A program made the translations under genes and the position numbers. 64,000 nt of DNA. It comes from CAYQTL01 sp964420405 (GTDB lineage: Bacteria > Acidobacteriota > Thermoanaerobaculia > Thermoanaerobaculales > Sulfomarinibacteraceae). The stretch lies in the NCBI GenBank assembly GCA_964420405.1, contig CAYQTL010000007.1:71514-135513 (forward strand), given 5' to 3'. Positions 41,510 to 51,047 of the stretch are shown here, piece by piece; the first letter of the stretch is position 1, and each line of letters begins with the position of its first letter. Below the pieces are notes generated by a model, which saw nothing but the letters and a program-made list of their open reading frames with translations, did not search any database and was not told where the DNA came from.

Positions 41510-44500
41510 TCACCTGCCCGGATGCAGCCGGTCGAGCAGGTCGTAGAGGCATGGCACGACCAGCAGGGAGCCGGCGGTGGAGGCGAGGATGCCGCCGATC
41601 ACGGTGAGCGCCAGGGGCGTCCGGAGGGCGGCCGCCTCGCCGCCGCCCACCGCCAGGGGCGCCAGCGCCAGCACCGTGGTGGCGGTGGTCATCACGATCG
41701 GCCGCAGGCGGATCCCCGCTGCTCGCGCGAGGGCGGCGCGCCGCTCGAGACCCTCGCGGATCAGCCGGCGGGCCGTCTCCACCAGCAGGATCGCGTCGTT
41801 GACGGCCACACCCGCGAGCACGATCAGCCCGAGCAGCGCCATGACGCCCACCGGCCGTCCGGCCGGAACCAGCACCACCGCGACCCCGATCAACGACACC
41901 GGAACCGCCGCCAGCACAGTCACAGGGTGGAGCAGAGACTCGAAGGTGCCGGCCAGCACCATCATCACCAGCAGCACCGCGAGCGCGCCCGCCCAGCGCA
42001 GCTCGCCCACTGTCCGCGCCCGTTCCTCCTCCTCGCCGGCGACCCGCGCCACCAGGCCGGCCGGAAGGTCGACCCCGGCCAGCGCCCGCCGGACCGCGGC
42101 GATCGCCTCCGGGTAGTCGGCGCCGTCGCGGATCCGCGCGGTCACCCGCGCCACCCGGCGCTGGTCCCGCCGGAACACCTCCCGCGCCCCCTCCACCCGT
42201 TCGAACAGGGCCACGTCGCCGAGCGCCACCCGGCGGCCGGTCGCCGTCGTCAGCACCAGCGCCCGCAGGTCGGCGGCGTCGTCCACCTCCAGCCGGAGGC
42301 GGACCTCGTACTCCTCGTCGCCGGCGGTCATGGTGCTCGCCTGGCGGCCGTCGAGGGCCGCCTCCAGCAGCGCCGCCACCTGGTCGAGGTCGATGCCGAG
42401 CCCGTCGGCCACCGGCCGGTCGAGCACCACCCGGAGCTCGGGCGGGCCGCCCTCGAACGACGACTGGACGTTCCACAGGACGCCGATCTCGGCGAGCCGA
42501 TCCTGCAGCCGCCCGGCCGCGGTCCGCAGGTCCGGAAGCGCGCGGCCGGCCACCTCCACCACGACCGGCGGCCCGCCGGTGCCGAGGGCGGCGCCGAGGG
42601 CCGATCCGCCCACCTCCCAGGTCGCGTCCACACCGTGCATGCCGCCGACCACCGGCAGCACACGCCGGACCACCTGGCCGGCGGTCGGCCCTTCCGCCGA
42701 CAGCCGCACGCGGATCCGCGCGGTGTTCTCCTCCGTCTGTTCCTCGCGGATCAGCCGCTCGTCCTCCGGCAGCCGGCCGACCTCCGAGAGCACCGCCTCC
42801 AGGTGGTCGCCGGCAGCAGAACGCAACGCCTCCTCGACGACGGCCACCATCCGCTCCGTCGCCTCGACCCGCTGGCCGGGTGGACCCGCGACCCGGACCG
42901 AGAACTGCCGCGGGTCGGCGGGCGGCAGCAGCTCGGTCCCGAGGCCGACCAGGGCCCACACGCCGGCCACGGCGGCGCCGGCCGCCACGACGACCACCAG
43001 CAGGGGCCGTCGCAGCAGCCGGGCGACCAGCCGCTCGACCCGGCCGCGTCCGGGATCGACCGTACGCAGCTCGCCGCGCGGCAGCAGCCACGCCGACAGC
43101 GCCGGGATCAGCGCCACCGCCACCAGCAGCGACGCCAGCAGCGACACCACCACCGCGAACGCGATCCCCGACACGAGCCGCGCCGCCAGCCCCCGCACGA
43201 ACAGCACCGGCAGGAACACCACGCAGGTGGTCAGGGTACTGGCCGCGATCGCCCCCGCCACCAGGCCGGCGCCGCTCGCCGCCGCCTCCTCCGGCGGCGC
43301 TCCCTCGGCACGTCGGCGGAAGACGCTCTCCACCACCACGATCGCGTTGTCCACCAGCATCCCGGCGCCGAGGGCGAGGCCGCCAAGGGTCATCAGGTTG
43401 AGGCTGAGGCCGCCGAACCGCATCGCGCAGACCGCCGCCAGCAGTGACACGGGAACGGCTGTCGCCACCACCACCGTCGGACCCGCCGAGCGCAGGAACA
43501 GCACCAGCACGGCGATCGCGAGGCCGATGCCGACCAGCGCCGCCACCTCGACCTCCGCGATGGCGTCCTCCACCAGCGCGGCGGCGTCGCCGACCACCCG
43601 CACCTCGACTCCCGGCAGATCCGCGTCGAGCCGGTCCAGGGCGGTGCGCACCGTCCGCGACACGGTGACGGTGTTGGCGCCGGCCTCCTTGTACACTGAC
43701 AGGCCGACGCCTTCGGTCCCGTCGACCCTCACCAGGTCGCGGACCTCCGCCTCGCGCATCGCGACCTCACCGAGGTCCGCCACCCGCACGGGAACCGTCC
43801 GGCCGTCGGCGAGTCGCTGGTGGCGCACCACCACCGCCGCCACGTCCGCCGGGCTGCGGAAGCGGGACAGGCCGCGCACCAGCAGCACCCGGTCGCCCTC
43901 CTCGAGGGTTCCCGCCGCGAGGTCGAGGTTGCTGGAGCGGATCCGGCCCTCGACCTCGGCGAGGGTCAGCCCGAAGCTCTCGAGCCGCGCCCGGTCGAGG
44001 GTCACCCGGACCTCGAGCTCGCGGCCCCCCGTCACCCGCACCTCGGCGACGCCCTCGAGCTGCTCGAGGGCCGGCGCGACCTGCCGGCGGGCCGCCCGGC
44101 GCAGCTCCGCCAGGTCGGGCCGTCCCCCCGGAGCCACCAGCCCGAGGCTCAGCACCGGCAGCTGGCGGGGGTCGAACCGCCGCACGCGGACGTCGTCCAC
44201 GTCGGGATCGGCGGCGATCGGACCGACCGCCTTCTGGACGTCGACCAACGCCAGGTCCATGTCGGCGCCCCAGTCGAACGTCACCCGGGTCACCAGCACG
44301 CCGGTCCGCGCGACCTGCTCCACCGCCCGCAGCCCGCGGACCGTGAACAGCAGCTGCTCGACCCTCTCTCCGTACAGCCGCTCCATCTCGGTGGGTGGCC
44401 GGTCGCCCGACTCCACGGACACCAGGACGGTCGGGCTCTGGATGTCGGGCAGCAGGTCGAGGGGCAGGTCGCGCCACGACACCACGCCCAAGATCGTGAT

Positions 44501-44563
44501 CGCAACCGCCAGCACGGTGACCGCCACCGGCCGCCGAACCGCCAGCCGCGCGAGGGCTTCCAT
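41510..44563 (-). CDS. RND efflux permease (AcrB/HAE-type)
   Basis: A 1017-residue inner-membrane pump with the 12-helix, two-repeat RND layout. It has an N-terminal RPVAVTVLAVAITILGVVSW helix, periplasmic porter and docking loops, and GMLVDNAIVVVES in helix 4 with one proton-relay Asp. GLIVLAGVAVNDAILLVET in the second half and a final helix near the C-terminus (LLVVPCLYDLLDRL) complete it. It would export a drug- or lipid-like substrate with proton force. It follows the adaptor gene after a 121-base gap containing a hairpin repeat and precedes the RND-ABC fusion gene after 178 bases in which I see no feature. The ATG at 44563 fits the family N-terminus. Confidence 0.93.
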   Translation of the reverse strand: MEALARLAVRRPVAVTVLAVAITILGVVSWRDLPLDLLPDIQSPTVLVSVESGDRPPTEMERLYGERVEQLLFTVRGLRAVEQVARTGVLVTRVTFDWGADMDLALVDVQKAVGPIAADPDVDDVRVRRFDPRQLPVLSLGLVAPGGRPDLAELRRAARRQVAPALEQLEGVAEVRVTGGRELEVRVTLDRARLESFGLTLAEVEGRIRSSNLDLAAGTLEEGDRVLLVRGLSRFRSPADVAAVVVRHQRLADGRTVPVRVADLGEVAMREAEVRDLVRVDGTEGVGLSVYKEAGANTVTVSRTVRTALDRLDADLPGVEVRVVGDAAALVEDAIAEVEVAALVGIGLAIAVLVLFLRSAGPTVVVATAVPVSLLAAVCAMRFGGLSLNLMTLGGLALGAGMLVDNAIVVVESVFRRRAEGAPPEEAAASGAGLVAGAIAASTLTTCVVFLPVLFVRGLAARLVSGIAFAVVVSLLASLLVAVALIPALSAWLLPRGELRTVDPGRGRVERLVARLLRRPLLVVVVAAGAAVAGVWALVGLGTELLPPADPRQFSVRVAGPPGQRVEATERMVAVVEEALRSAAGDHLEAVLSEVGRLPEDERLIREEQTEENTARIRVRLSAEGPTAGQVVRRVLPVVGGMHGVDATWEVGGSALGAALGTGGPPVVVEVAGRALPDLRTAAGRLQDRLAEIGVLWNVQSSFEGGPPELRVVLDRPVADGLGIDLDQVAALLEAALDGRQASTMTAGDEEYEVRLRLEVDDAADLRALVLTTATGRRVALGDVALFERVEGAREVFRRDQRRVARVTARIRDGADYPEAIAAVRRALAGVDLPAGLVARVAGEEEERARTVGELRWAGALAVLLVMMVLAGTFESLLHPVTVLAAVPVSLIGVAVVLVPAGRPVGVMALLGLIVLAGVAVNDAILLVETARRLIREGLERRAALARAAGIRLRPIVMTTATTVLALAPLAVGGGEAAALRTPLALTVIGGILASTAGSLLVVPCLYDLLDRLHPGR

Positions 44564-44600
44564 CAGTCCGGTCCCCCGGCCACCGAAGACCCCCTCGTCC

Positions 44601-44652
44601 GATCCCGTTCCCGATGTGCCACCCCGTCGCGGCGGGATCGGGATCGGAATCG
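44601..44652. repeat. Hexamer hairpin between adaptor and RND genes
   Basis: GATCCCGTTCCCGAT (44601-44615) faces CGGGATCGGGATCGG (about 44633-44647) with about 20 bases between, giving a compact hairpin inside the export operon. It could separate or tune expression of adaptor and pump. Confidence 0.65.
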
Positions 44653-44684
44653 GCACGCTCCGCCGAGCTCGAGCTGCGTCCTCG

Positions 44685-45761
44685 TCATCCCGACACCCGC
44701 ACCCTGGTCTGGTCGGTGAGGGTTTCCAGGCCACGGACGACCACGCGCTCGCCGGGCTCCACGCCTCTCCGCACCTCGACCCGGTCGTCGTCGCCGAGGC
44801 CCAGCTCGACCGGCCGCTGGACCACCCGCTGGCCCCGCAGCACGAACACCACCCGCTGTCCGCCCCGGTCGGTGACCGCGTCGCGGGACACCACCGTCAC
44901 GCCCTCGCGCCGCTCCACCACCACCGTCACCTCGACGAACATCCCCGGACGCAGGAGGCCGGCGTGGTTGTCGACCTCGATCTCCGCCCGCATCGCCCGC
45001 GTCACCGGGTCCACCGAAGGCGCCAGTCGGGCCACCACGCCGTCGAACGTCCGTGCGGAGAACGCGTGGTGCCGGACCCGCGCCGGCTGGCCGACCTCGA
45101 TCCGCGCCACGTCCTCGCCGACCACGTCGACGTCGGCCACCAGCCGGTCGGTGGGCGCCACGCGAGCGACCACGAGGCCCGGCGTCACCAGCTGCCCGTC
45201 CGCCAGCGGCCGGCCGACCTCGTCCCGCGGCAGCTCGAGGACCACGCCGTCGATCGGGGTCACCAGGCGGGTCCGCCGCTCGGTGTGGCGGCTGCGGTCG
45301 TACTCGAGCCGGGCGTCCTCGAAGGCGGTCTCGGCTCCCGCCAGCTCGGTCTCGGTGATCAGGCCCTTGTCGAAGAGCTCACGGGTGGCCTCGAGGTCGC
45401 GCTCGGCGGCCTCGAACCGCTGCCTGGTGGCCTCGGTGCGCGCCGCCAGCCGCGCCTCCTCGCCGGTGATGCGGGCGACCTCGTCGCCGGCCCGGATGCG
45501 ATCGCCCTCCGCGAGCCGGCGGCCGTCCCGCCGGGCGATCTCGAGCACCCCGGCGGTGTCGGCGCTCAGCGACACCACCTCGGCCGACCGCAGGGTTCCG
45601 GTGGCCACGATCCGGTCCTCCACCGTCGCCACCTCCACCTCGTCCAGCGAAACCGGGACCCGGAACTCGACCTCGTCGGCGCCGCGATCGGACATGCAGC
45701 CGCCGACCAGAACGAGTGCCACGATCACGACCGCGAGACGCGGGACGCCGCCGCCGCTCAC
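44685..45761 (-). CDS. Lipoprotein adaptor of the RND system (HlyD/AcrA type)
   Basis: A 358-residue adaptor. A lipoprotein signal (PRLAVVIVALVLVGGC) places acylated Cys near residue 23. A lipoyl half, a short alpha-helical hairpin (about 85-150, LAARTEATRQRFEAAERDLE), the second lipoyl half (RTRLVTPIDGVVLELPRDEV) and a beta-barrel region with GLLRPGMFVEVTVVVERREG follow. The membrane-proximal domain ends the protein. The GTG start overlaps the stop of the ABC-2/M1-like gene as GTGA. It should dock the RND pump, and perhaps the RND-ABC chimera, to an outer-membrane duct that is not encoded here. Confidence 0.9.
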   Translation of the reverse strand: MSGGGVPRLAVVIVALVLVGGCMSDRGADEVEFRVPVSLDEVEVATVEDRIVATGTLRSAEVVSLSADTAGVLEIARRDGRRLAEGDRIRAGDEVARITGEEARLAARTEATRQRFEAAERDLEATRELFDKGLITETELAGAETAFEDARLEYDRSRHTERRTRLVTPIDGVVLELPRDEVGRPLADGQLVTPGLVVARVAPTDRLVADVDVVGEDVARIEVGQPARVRHHAFSARTFDGVVARLAPSVDPVTRAMRAEIEVDNHAGLLRPGMFVEVTVVVERREGVTVVSRDAVTDRGGQRVVFVLRGQRVVQRPVELGLGDDDRVEVRRGVEPGERVVVRGLETLTDQTRVRVSG

Positions 45762-48700
45762 GCCCCACCTCCGCCGCCGCCCGCCGTCCGGCGCCAGCGC
45801 ACGGCGTCGGCGACGACGACCCGTGACTCGGTGTCGTCGGACAGGCGGACCACCACCTCTCCCGCAGGCAGCTCGAACGTCCCGACAGCGCTCCATCCGC
45901 GACCAGCGACACCGGCGTCGAGCTCCACCTCGCGCGTGCCGGTGCCGTCGTCCACCTCCACCGTCCACACACCCCACTCGCGGACGAACCGGAACCGTCG
46001 ACGGTCGGGCAGGTGCAGCTCGAGCTCCCACTCGCCGGCCTCGGGAATCTCGGCGGCGAACTCGGCGGCAGTCTCCCCGTCTCCGCCCCGGCGCCACGCC
46101 ACGGTGTGCCGGTACCGGCCCCACGCCGAGGCGGCGGTCGCGCGGGACCACTCGCCGGGAGGACGGCCTGCCTCGACCCGCGGCAGGCCGCGGTCGGCCT
46201 CGCCCACCACCGCCCGCGCCCCCAGCCGGACGCCGCTCCGCTCTCCGATCGCGACGACGCGGAACCCGTCGTCGAGGTCGTCGACCACCACGACCGAAGG
46301 ATCGGGGGGCATCCACGCCACGTCCACGACGCCCTCCAGAGGCACAGCGTCGACGATCTCCGCGCCCTCGAGCTCGCCCAGGTCGACCCGGAACGCTTCA
46401 CGGTTGAGTGACAGGTACGGCTCGATCCACACCGCGCTCGCGGGACGCGTCAGCACCGCCCCGTACTCCACCGCCGAGCGGCCGCCGATCCGGATCGGCT
46501 CGCTCTCGAACCGCTCCGACTCGTCGCCCTCGCCGACCGCGCGCACCACCCGCAGCAGACCTGCGACCGGCTCGTCGTTGCGGATCGTCAGCCGGAGCTG
46601 GTAGCGGGGGGTGCCGTCGCCCGCGTCGGGCAGCCGCTCGAGCGACGCTCGCTCGACGACGAAGCCCGGCAGCGCCGTGGTCCGCAGACGCTCCTCGACC
46701 ATCCCGGGCACGCGGGGATCGATCGTCGCCGCCACCTGCCCCAGCTGCCCGGCGGTGAAGGTCCGTCCGCGGAACCGGCCGAGCAGCTCGGACAGCAGCC
46801 GAGCGGTGGCGTCCGCGCCGAGCTCGTCGTACAGAGTCTGGGACAGCGCCCCCGCCTTCAGCGCCAGCACGTCGATCGCCCGCTGCGGATCGTCGCGGGG
46901 GTCGAGCTCGACCAGCGACTCCTCGAGCGCCTGCTCCCACACCTCCGGCCGCGAGGTGACTGCGTCGAGCACGGCGTCGGCGAACTCGCGGCTGTCGCGG
47001 CCGGTGGCGAAGAACCGCCCCACCACCTCGTTGACCGTCCGACCCATCTCGGGCCCGAACAGGTGGGCCGAGAAGTAGCCGCGGACGCCGGTCACCGTGA
47101 GGCTGGTCAGCTCGTGCAGCGCGAACGCGAGCGCCTCGGCGCCGTCGCCGGCAGGCGCGGTCTGGTGCAGGAAGAAGCTCCGCGCCATGCCGGTGAACAG
47201 GTTGCCGCCCGAGAAGTCGTTGCGGAAGAACGTCAGCACCCGGTCCCGCATCGCCCGCGGCAGGCCGCCGTCGCGGTCGCGGAAGCGCTCGGGGTCGCGG
47301 AACGCCACGTCGAACCGGGCCGTCGGGAAGCCCGACTCGCGCACCAGGACCATGCCGGGCGGGGCCATCACGGAGTCCAGCCGCCAGCCGCCACCGAAGC
47401 CGCGCAGGGTGTTCGGCACCTCGACGAAGGTCAGGCCGCCGTAGGGGTACGGCAGGCCCTCCCGGGCCGCGTCCTCGAGACGTTCCGACAGCCACGACTC
47501 CAGCTCCGCGCGGGCGGGGGCGAGGGTCTCGAAGGATCCGGTGTGGTCGGGGTGGAGCAGCACCTCGATCTCGACACCCGCGACGTCGACAGCGAAGCGC
47601 TCGTACCGCGACGCCACCACCGCGACCTCGCCGACCGGTGCGGGGGGTGCGAACCGGAACGCGGCACGGCCGCCGTCGGCCGCGGCCGTCCCGGCGACGC
47701 CGGGCGCCGCCACCCTCCAGCCGTCGGGCACACGCACCTCGAGGTCGATCCTGAAGAAGTCCCGTGTGCGCCCACCGAGCTCGTCCCGGCCCGCATCGGG
47801 ACCGCTCCTCGGCAGACACGCCGCCGCCGGCATCAGGGCCACCAGCCGGTGGTCGAACAGCATCCGCTCGGATCCGAGGATGAACAGCTGGCCCTGCCAC
47901 GCGACCAGCGCCTCCGGCACCGTGACCGCGTCGAGGTAGCCGAACCGCCGGTCGGGACGGCCGCCGGCCTCCAGCTCGAGGACCACCGTGCCTTCTCCGG
48001 TGAGGGGCTCTGGAAGGTCGACCTGCAGCAACCCGTTCTCGAACCGGTACGCCAGCTCCCGCGCGCCCGCCGAGACGCGCCCGACGTGGAGGCCGGGGTT
48101 GAGAGTGAGCAGCGCGGTCTCGAGAACGGCGTCCCCGGCGGCGGTGATCTCGACGCTGAGGTCCAGGTCGAGCCGCTCGCCCGGCTCGACGTCGACGGTG
48201 CCGGAGAGGGCGACGATATCGGGCGCCGGCTCGCCGGCTCGCGCCCCGTGGGCCGCCCGCCACGTCTCGAGCTGGTCGAGCATGGCGAGGCGCTGCCAGG
48301 TGACGCTGCCCATCAGCGCGATGCCGACCACCGCCACGACCACACCCGCCACCGCCCTGCGCCCCCGTGAGCCGCCGTCCAGCCGGGGGTGCAGCGCCGC
48401 GGCGACCACGAGCAGACCGAGCATCGCGACCGCCGTACCGAGACGGTGGAGCCAGGCGCTGCCGGCGGCGATCCGCGGCAGCAGGTCCGACGGGAACTCG
48501 ACCACGTAGGCGCCGGTGAAGTCGAACAGCGGCGACCACGCCAACGGCGTCCGGACCGTCGCGACCACCAGCGCGGCGAGGATCGCGATCGCGACCACCG
48601 CCGCCGCCAGACGGTGACGCACCGCCACGGCGACCAGCTGCACCATGGCGATCGTGAACCCGAACGCGGGTAGCGCCATCACCGTCACGAAACCGACAAG

Positions 48701-49165
48701 CGACCACGGTTCCACCGTCTCGCCGACCGGCGAGCCGAGAGCCGGCAGGAGCACGCCGAGGCCCTGCACGAGCAGCGCCAGCACCGCCACCGGCAGCCAT
48801 GCCGCCAGCAGCAGGCCGAGCCAGCGCCCGGCCACCAGCTCCAGGTTCGTGTACGGCCGCGCGTCGAGCACCTCGTCCATGTGCTCGCGCCGGTCGCGGC
48901 CGCGGACGTCGAACGCCAGGAACACGATTCCGAGCATGAAGATGACGAGGTAGTACAGCCCGAGGTACGCGATCAGGTAGCGGGGCCCGATCGAGGCGGC
49001 GGTCGCCGAGTAGGACGACACGAACGAGTGCAGCACCGAGTAGTACAGGACCGCGATCAGGGCGACCAGGTACGACAGCGCGAGGAACACCCAGTAGCGG
49101 ACGAGCCGCCGGGTGAGCCGCAGCTCGGAGCCGGCGAAGGCGAGGACGGCTCCCGGCCGGACCAT
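45758..49165 (-). CDS. ABC-2-type permease fused to a degenerate M1-peptidase-like domain
   Basis: A 1135-residue fusion. The N-terminal half-permease (about 1-265, six helices, e.g. YLIAYLGLYYLVIFMLGIVF) and a seventh helix (about 275-295, AVAGVVVAVVGIALMGSV) lead to a long extracytoplasmic region. This holds an M1-aminopeptidase-like beta domain and catalytic-like domain (about 330-770) and ends in a Golvesin/CBM-like beta-sandwich (about 1000-1135). The peptidase zinc motif HExxH reads HELTS (ALHELTSLTV), and the GxMEN segment is GGWRLDS, so proteolysis is unlikely. The ATG overlaps the ATPase stop as ATGA, and the adaptor start overlaps this stop as GTGA. The fusion type is common in Bacteroidota and Acidobacteriota; its role is unknown. 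Confidence 0.85.
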   Translation of the reverse strand: MVRPGAVLAFAGSELRLTRRLVRYWVFLALSYLVALIAVLYYSVLHSFVSSYSATAASIGPRYLIAYLGLYYLVIFMLGIVFLAFDVRGRDRREHMDEVLDARPYTNLELVAGRWLGLLLAAWLPVAVLALLVQGLGVLLPALGSPVGETVEPWSLVGFVTVMALPAFGFTIAMVQLVAVAVRHRLAAAVVAIAILAALVVATVRTPLAWSPLFDFTGAYVVEFPSDLLPRIAAGSAWLHRLGTAVAMLGLLVVAAALHPRLDGGSRGRRAVAGVVVAVVGIALMGSVTWQRLAMLDQLETWRAAHGARAGEPAPDIVALSGTVDVEPGERLDLDLSVEITAAGDAVLETALLTLNPGLHVGRVSAGARELAYRFENGLLQVDLPEPLTGEGTVVLELEAGGRPDRRFGYLDAVTVPEALVAWQGQLFILGSERMLFDHRLVALMPAAACLPRSGPDAGRDELGGRTRDFFRIDLEVRVPDGWRVAAPGVAGTAAADGGRAAFRFAPPAPVGEVAVVASRYERFAVDVAGVEIEVLLHPDHTGSFETLAPARAELESWLSERLEDAAREGLPYPYGGLTFVEVPNTLRGFGGGWRLDSVMAPPGMVLVRESGFPTARFDVAFRDPERFRDRDGGLPRAMRDRVLTFFRNDFSGGNLFTGMARSFFLHQTAPAGDGAEALAFALHELTSLTVTGVRGYFSAHLFGPEMGRTVNEVVGRFFATGRDSREFADAVLDAVTSRPEVWEQALEESLVELDPRDDPQRAIDVLALKAGALSQTLYDELGADATARLLSELLGRFRGRTFTAGQLGQVAATIDPRVPGMVEERLRTTALPGFVVERASLERLPDAGDGTPRYQLRLTIRNDEPVAGLLRVVRAVGEGDESERFESEPIRIGGRSAVEYGAVLTRPASAVWIEPYLSLNREAFRVDLGELEGAEIVDAVPLEGVVDVAWMPPDPSVVVVDDLDDGFRVVAIGERSGVRLGARAVVGEADRGLPRVEAGRPPGEWSRATAASAWGRYRHTVAWRRGGDGETAAEFAAEIPEAGEWELELHLPDRRRFRFVREWGVWTVEVDDGTGTREVELDAGVAGRGWSAVGTFELPAGEVVVRLSDDTESRVVVADAVRWRRTAGGGGGGA

Positions 49166-50124
49166 CACGCCACCTCCGCCGGGACCTCGAGAGCGACACC
49201 CGCGCGGCCCCGCTCGGCCATGAACGCGAGGTAGGCCTCCTCGAGGGTGATCGCGTCCACCGGTCGGGCGCCGGCCGGTGCACGCCCGCCACCCGCCACC
49301 ACGGCCCGCATCCGCACGCGGTCGCCCGCCACCGAGCGTGACACCACCTCCATCGAGTGCGTCGCCTCCGCCTCGCCGGCGAGCGGCGCCTCGATCTCGA
49401 CGACCTTCCCGCGGGCCCGCGCCACGAGCTCCTCCGGCGAGCCCCGGAACTCCACCCGGCCGCGGTCGATCAGCGCCAGGCGGCCGCAGCCGCCGCCGAG
49501 GTCGGCCACGATGTGGGTCGACAGCAGGATGGTGCGCTCCCGTCCGAGCTCCGCCATCAGGCGGCGGAACCGGAGACGCTCCTCGGGGTCGAGACCGACG
49601 GTGGGCTCGTCCACCACGAGCACCGGGGGGTCGTGGACCAGGGCCTGCGCGACGCCGAGGCGGCGCACCATGCCGCCGGACAGCTTCTTGACCTTGCGGT
49701 CCGCCACCTCGGCGAGACCCACCGACTCGAGCACCTCGGCCACCCGCCGGCGCCGCGTCGCCCGGTCCCGCAGGCCCGAGACGGCAGCCAGGGTCTCGAC
49801 CACCTCGTCGACACGCTGCAGCCGCCAGCCGCCGAACACCTGGGGCAGGTAGCCGAGCCGCGACCGCACCCGGTGCCGATGGCGGACCACGTCGTCTCCG
49901 CCGACGGTCACCGTGCCCGCGGTCGGCACCAGCAGCGTGCAGATGATCCGCATGAGCGTGCTCTTGCCTGCACCGTTGGGGCCGAGCAGCCCGAACAGCC
50001 CGGTGCCGATCTCCAGGTCGACGCCGTCCAGCGCCACGGTCCCGCCGCGGTAGACATGGCGGACCTCCCGGACCCGGATCGTGCCGTCGGTGTGGGCGGA
50101 CGCTCCCCCGTGGTTCGGATCCAT
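49165..50124 (-). CDS. ABC-2-type exporter ATP-binding protein
   Basis: A 319-residue ATPase. Walker A GPNGAGKST (about 48-56), Q-loop YLPQVFGGWRLQRV, signature LSGGMVRRL, Walker B VLVVDEPTVGLDP and H-loop STHIVAD are all present. A C-terminal extension of about 100 residues (DAITLEEAYLAFMAERGRAG) is typical of the CcmA/DrrA-type regulatory tail. It is the first gene of the large minus-strand export operon and overlaps the ABC-2/M1-like permease. The upstream region has only a -10-like box. Confidence 0.93.
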   Translation of the reverse strand: MDPNHGGASAHTDGTIRVREVRHVYRGGTVALDGVDLEIGTGLFGLLGPNGAGKSTLMRIICTLLVPTAGTVTVGGDDVVRHRHRVRSRLGYLPQVFGGWRLQRVDEVVETLAAVSGLRDRATRRRRVAEVLESVGLAEVADRKVKKLSGGMVRRLGVAQALVHDPPVLVVDEPTVGLDPEERLRFRRLMAELGRERTILLSTHIVADLGGGCGRLALIDRGRVEFRGSPEELVARARGKVVEIEAPLAGEAEATHSMEVVSRSVAGDRVRMRAVVAGGGRAPAGARPVDAITLEEAYLAFMAERGRAGVALEVPAEVA

Positions 50125-50154
50125 GGCTCACCCCCCGGACGTGGCTGTGCGGTC

Positions 50155-50160
50155 ATGATA
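50155..50160 (-). promoter_or_regulatory. Candidate -10 box (TATCAT) of the large export operon
   Basis: TATCAT on the minus strand lies about 30 bases upstream of the ATPase start. No convincing -35. Confidence 0.4.
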
Positions 50161-50397
50161 CCCGCGCGGTGACAGCGCGCATCCTTCCGCCTCAGCGCGT
50201 CGAGATCCTCGATGGGATACGCAGCCGCCGCCGGGTTGTTCTGGCGGCCGTCCGCGGGATCGGATCCCGGCCCGGGCGCCACTCCCGGTCCGGATCCGCG
50301 GGCCGGCCCGGACTCATCTGACCCGGAGCGCGGCCCGGCAGCTGCAGCCGTGCGACCGGGTGCAGCGGCGGGAGCCGATGCCTTGCGTCCACGACCT

Positions 50398-50433
50398 CGG
50401 GATCGGGATCCGGGTCGGGAATCCGGGATCGGC
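50398..50433. repeat. Hexamer run in the gap before the export operon
   Basis: CGGGATC, CGGGTC and CGGGAA units occur in the 350-base gap 50125-50474. No gene is recognised there. Confidence 0.6.
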
Positions 50434-50474
50434 TCCTGACGGCAGCCGCCGCTTCGCCGTGGTCTGCGCCGTCG

Positions 50475-50906
50475 CTATCGGATGAAGTACCCGGAGACCC
50501 GCCAGACGCCGTCGTCCTCGAGCATCGGCGTCACCGTCTCGACCGCCTCGTCCTTGTGCTCGAACGAGCTGCGAAACGTGATCACGACGTAGTCCCCGTC
50601 CGGGGCTCCGGGCAGTGAGGTGACGTGCTCCGCAGAGCTCACGGTCCGGCTCTCGAGGCTGCCGAACGGTCGTCGCACCGCCGCGAGCTGCCGCTGCCAC
50701 TGGTCCTTCGGCACCGCCGTCCGGAAGAGCCCGGCCGCCTGCTCCCAGCTCTCGCCGTACCGGCCCTCGTCCACCAGTGCCAGCCACGACGTCGCCGCCG
50801 CGACCGCCGACTGCTCCTTCTCGTCCGCCTCGGCGTCCACCGCCGCCATGGCCATCGCCATCGCCATCGCCACCGCCAGCGCCACACCCAGCCATCGCGT
50901 GGTCAT
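50475..50906 (-). CDS. Exported DUF4019-type protein
   Basis: A 143-residue protein with a signal peptide containing a run of alternating Ala and Met (AVAMAMAMAMA). The mature part matches the DUF4019 pattern: SWLALVDEGRYGESWEQAAG, a helix ending WQRQLAAVRRPFG, and a strand-rich end DYVVITFRSSFEHKDEAVET and VSGYFIR. GGAGGAG precedes the ATG. Its function is not known; such domains resemble NTF2/SnoaL-like folds. It is downstream of the Alternative Complex III operon on the same strand, about 140 bases after the last gene of that operon. Confidence 0.82.
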   Translation of the reverse strand: MTTRWLGVALAVAMAMAMAMAAVDAEADEKEQSAVAAATSWLALVDEGRYGESWEQAAGLFRTAVPKDQWQRQLAAVRRPFGSLESRTVSSAEHVTSLPGAPDGDYVVITFRSSFEHKDEAVETVTPMLEDDGVWRVSGYFIR

Positions 50907-51047
50907 TTCGTGCTCCTCCTGGGGCGACAACGCAGCACCGACCACATCAGTTCGTGCGCTCCGGGGGAACCGACGACGGAGTCGGCATCGTGCCCGTCCG
51001 GAGCACCTTCGCCCGTGCCGTGAACGGGTTCCCCGCCACGGCCACGG

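Noticed and set aside
36145..41607. A plus-strand open frame of 1820 codons opposite the RND-ABC gene
   Set aside because: It is a shadow of high-GC codon usage: rich in Arg, Pro, His and Gln, with no domain, and the opposite strand carries unmistakable RND and ABC motifs. Similar long shadows (42330-46604, 9213-12932, 20320-22914 upstream part, 26112-28247) were rejected for the same reason.
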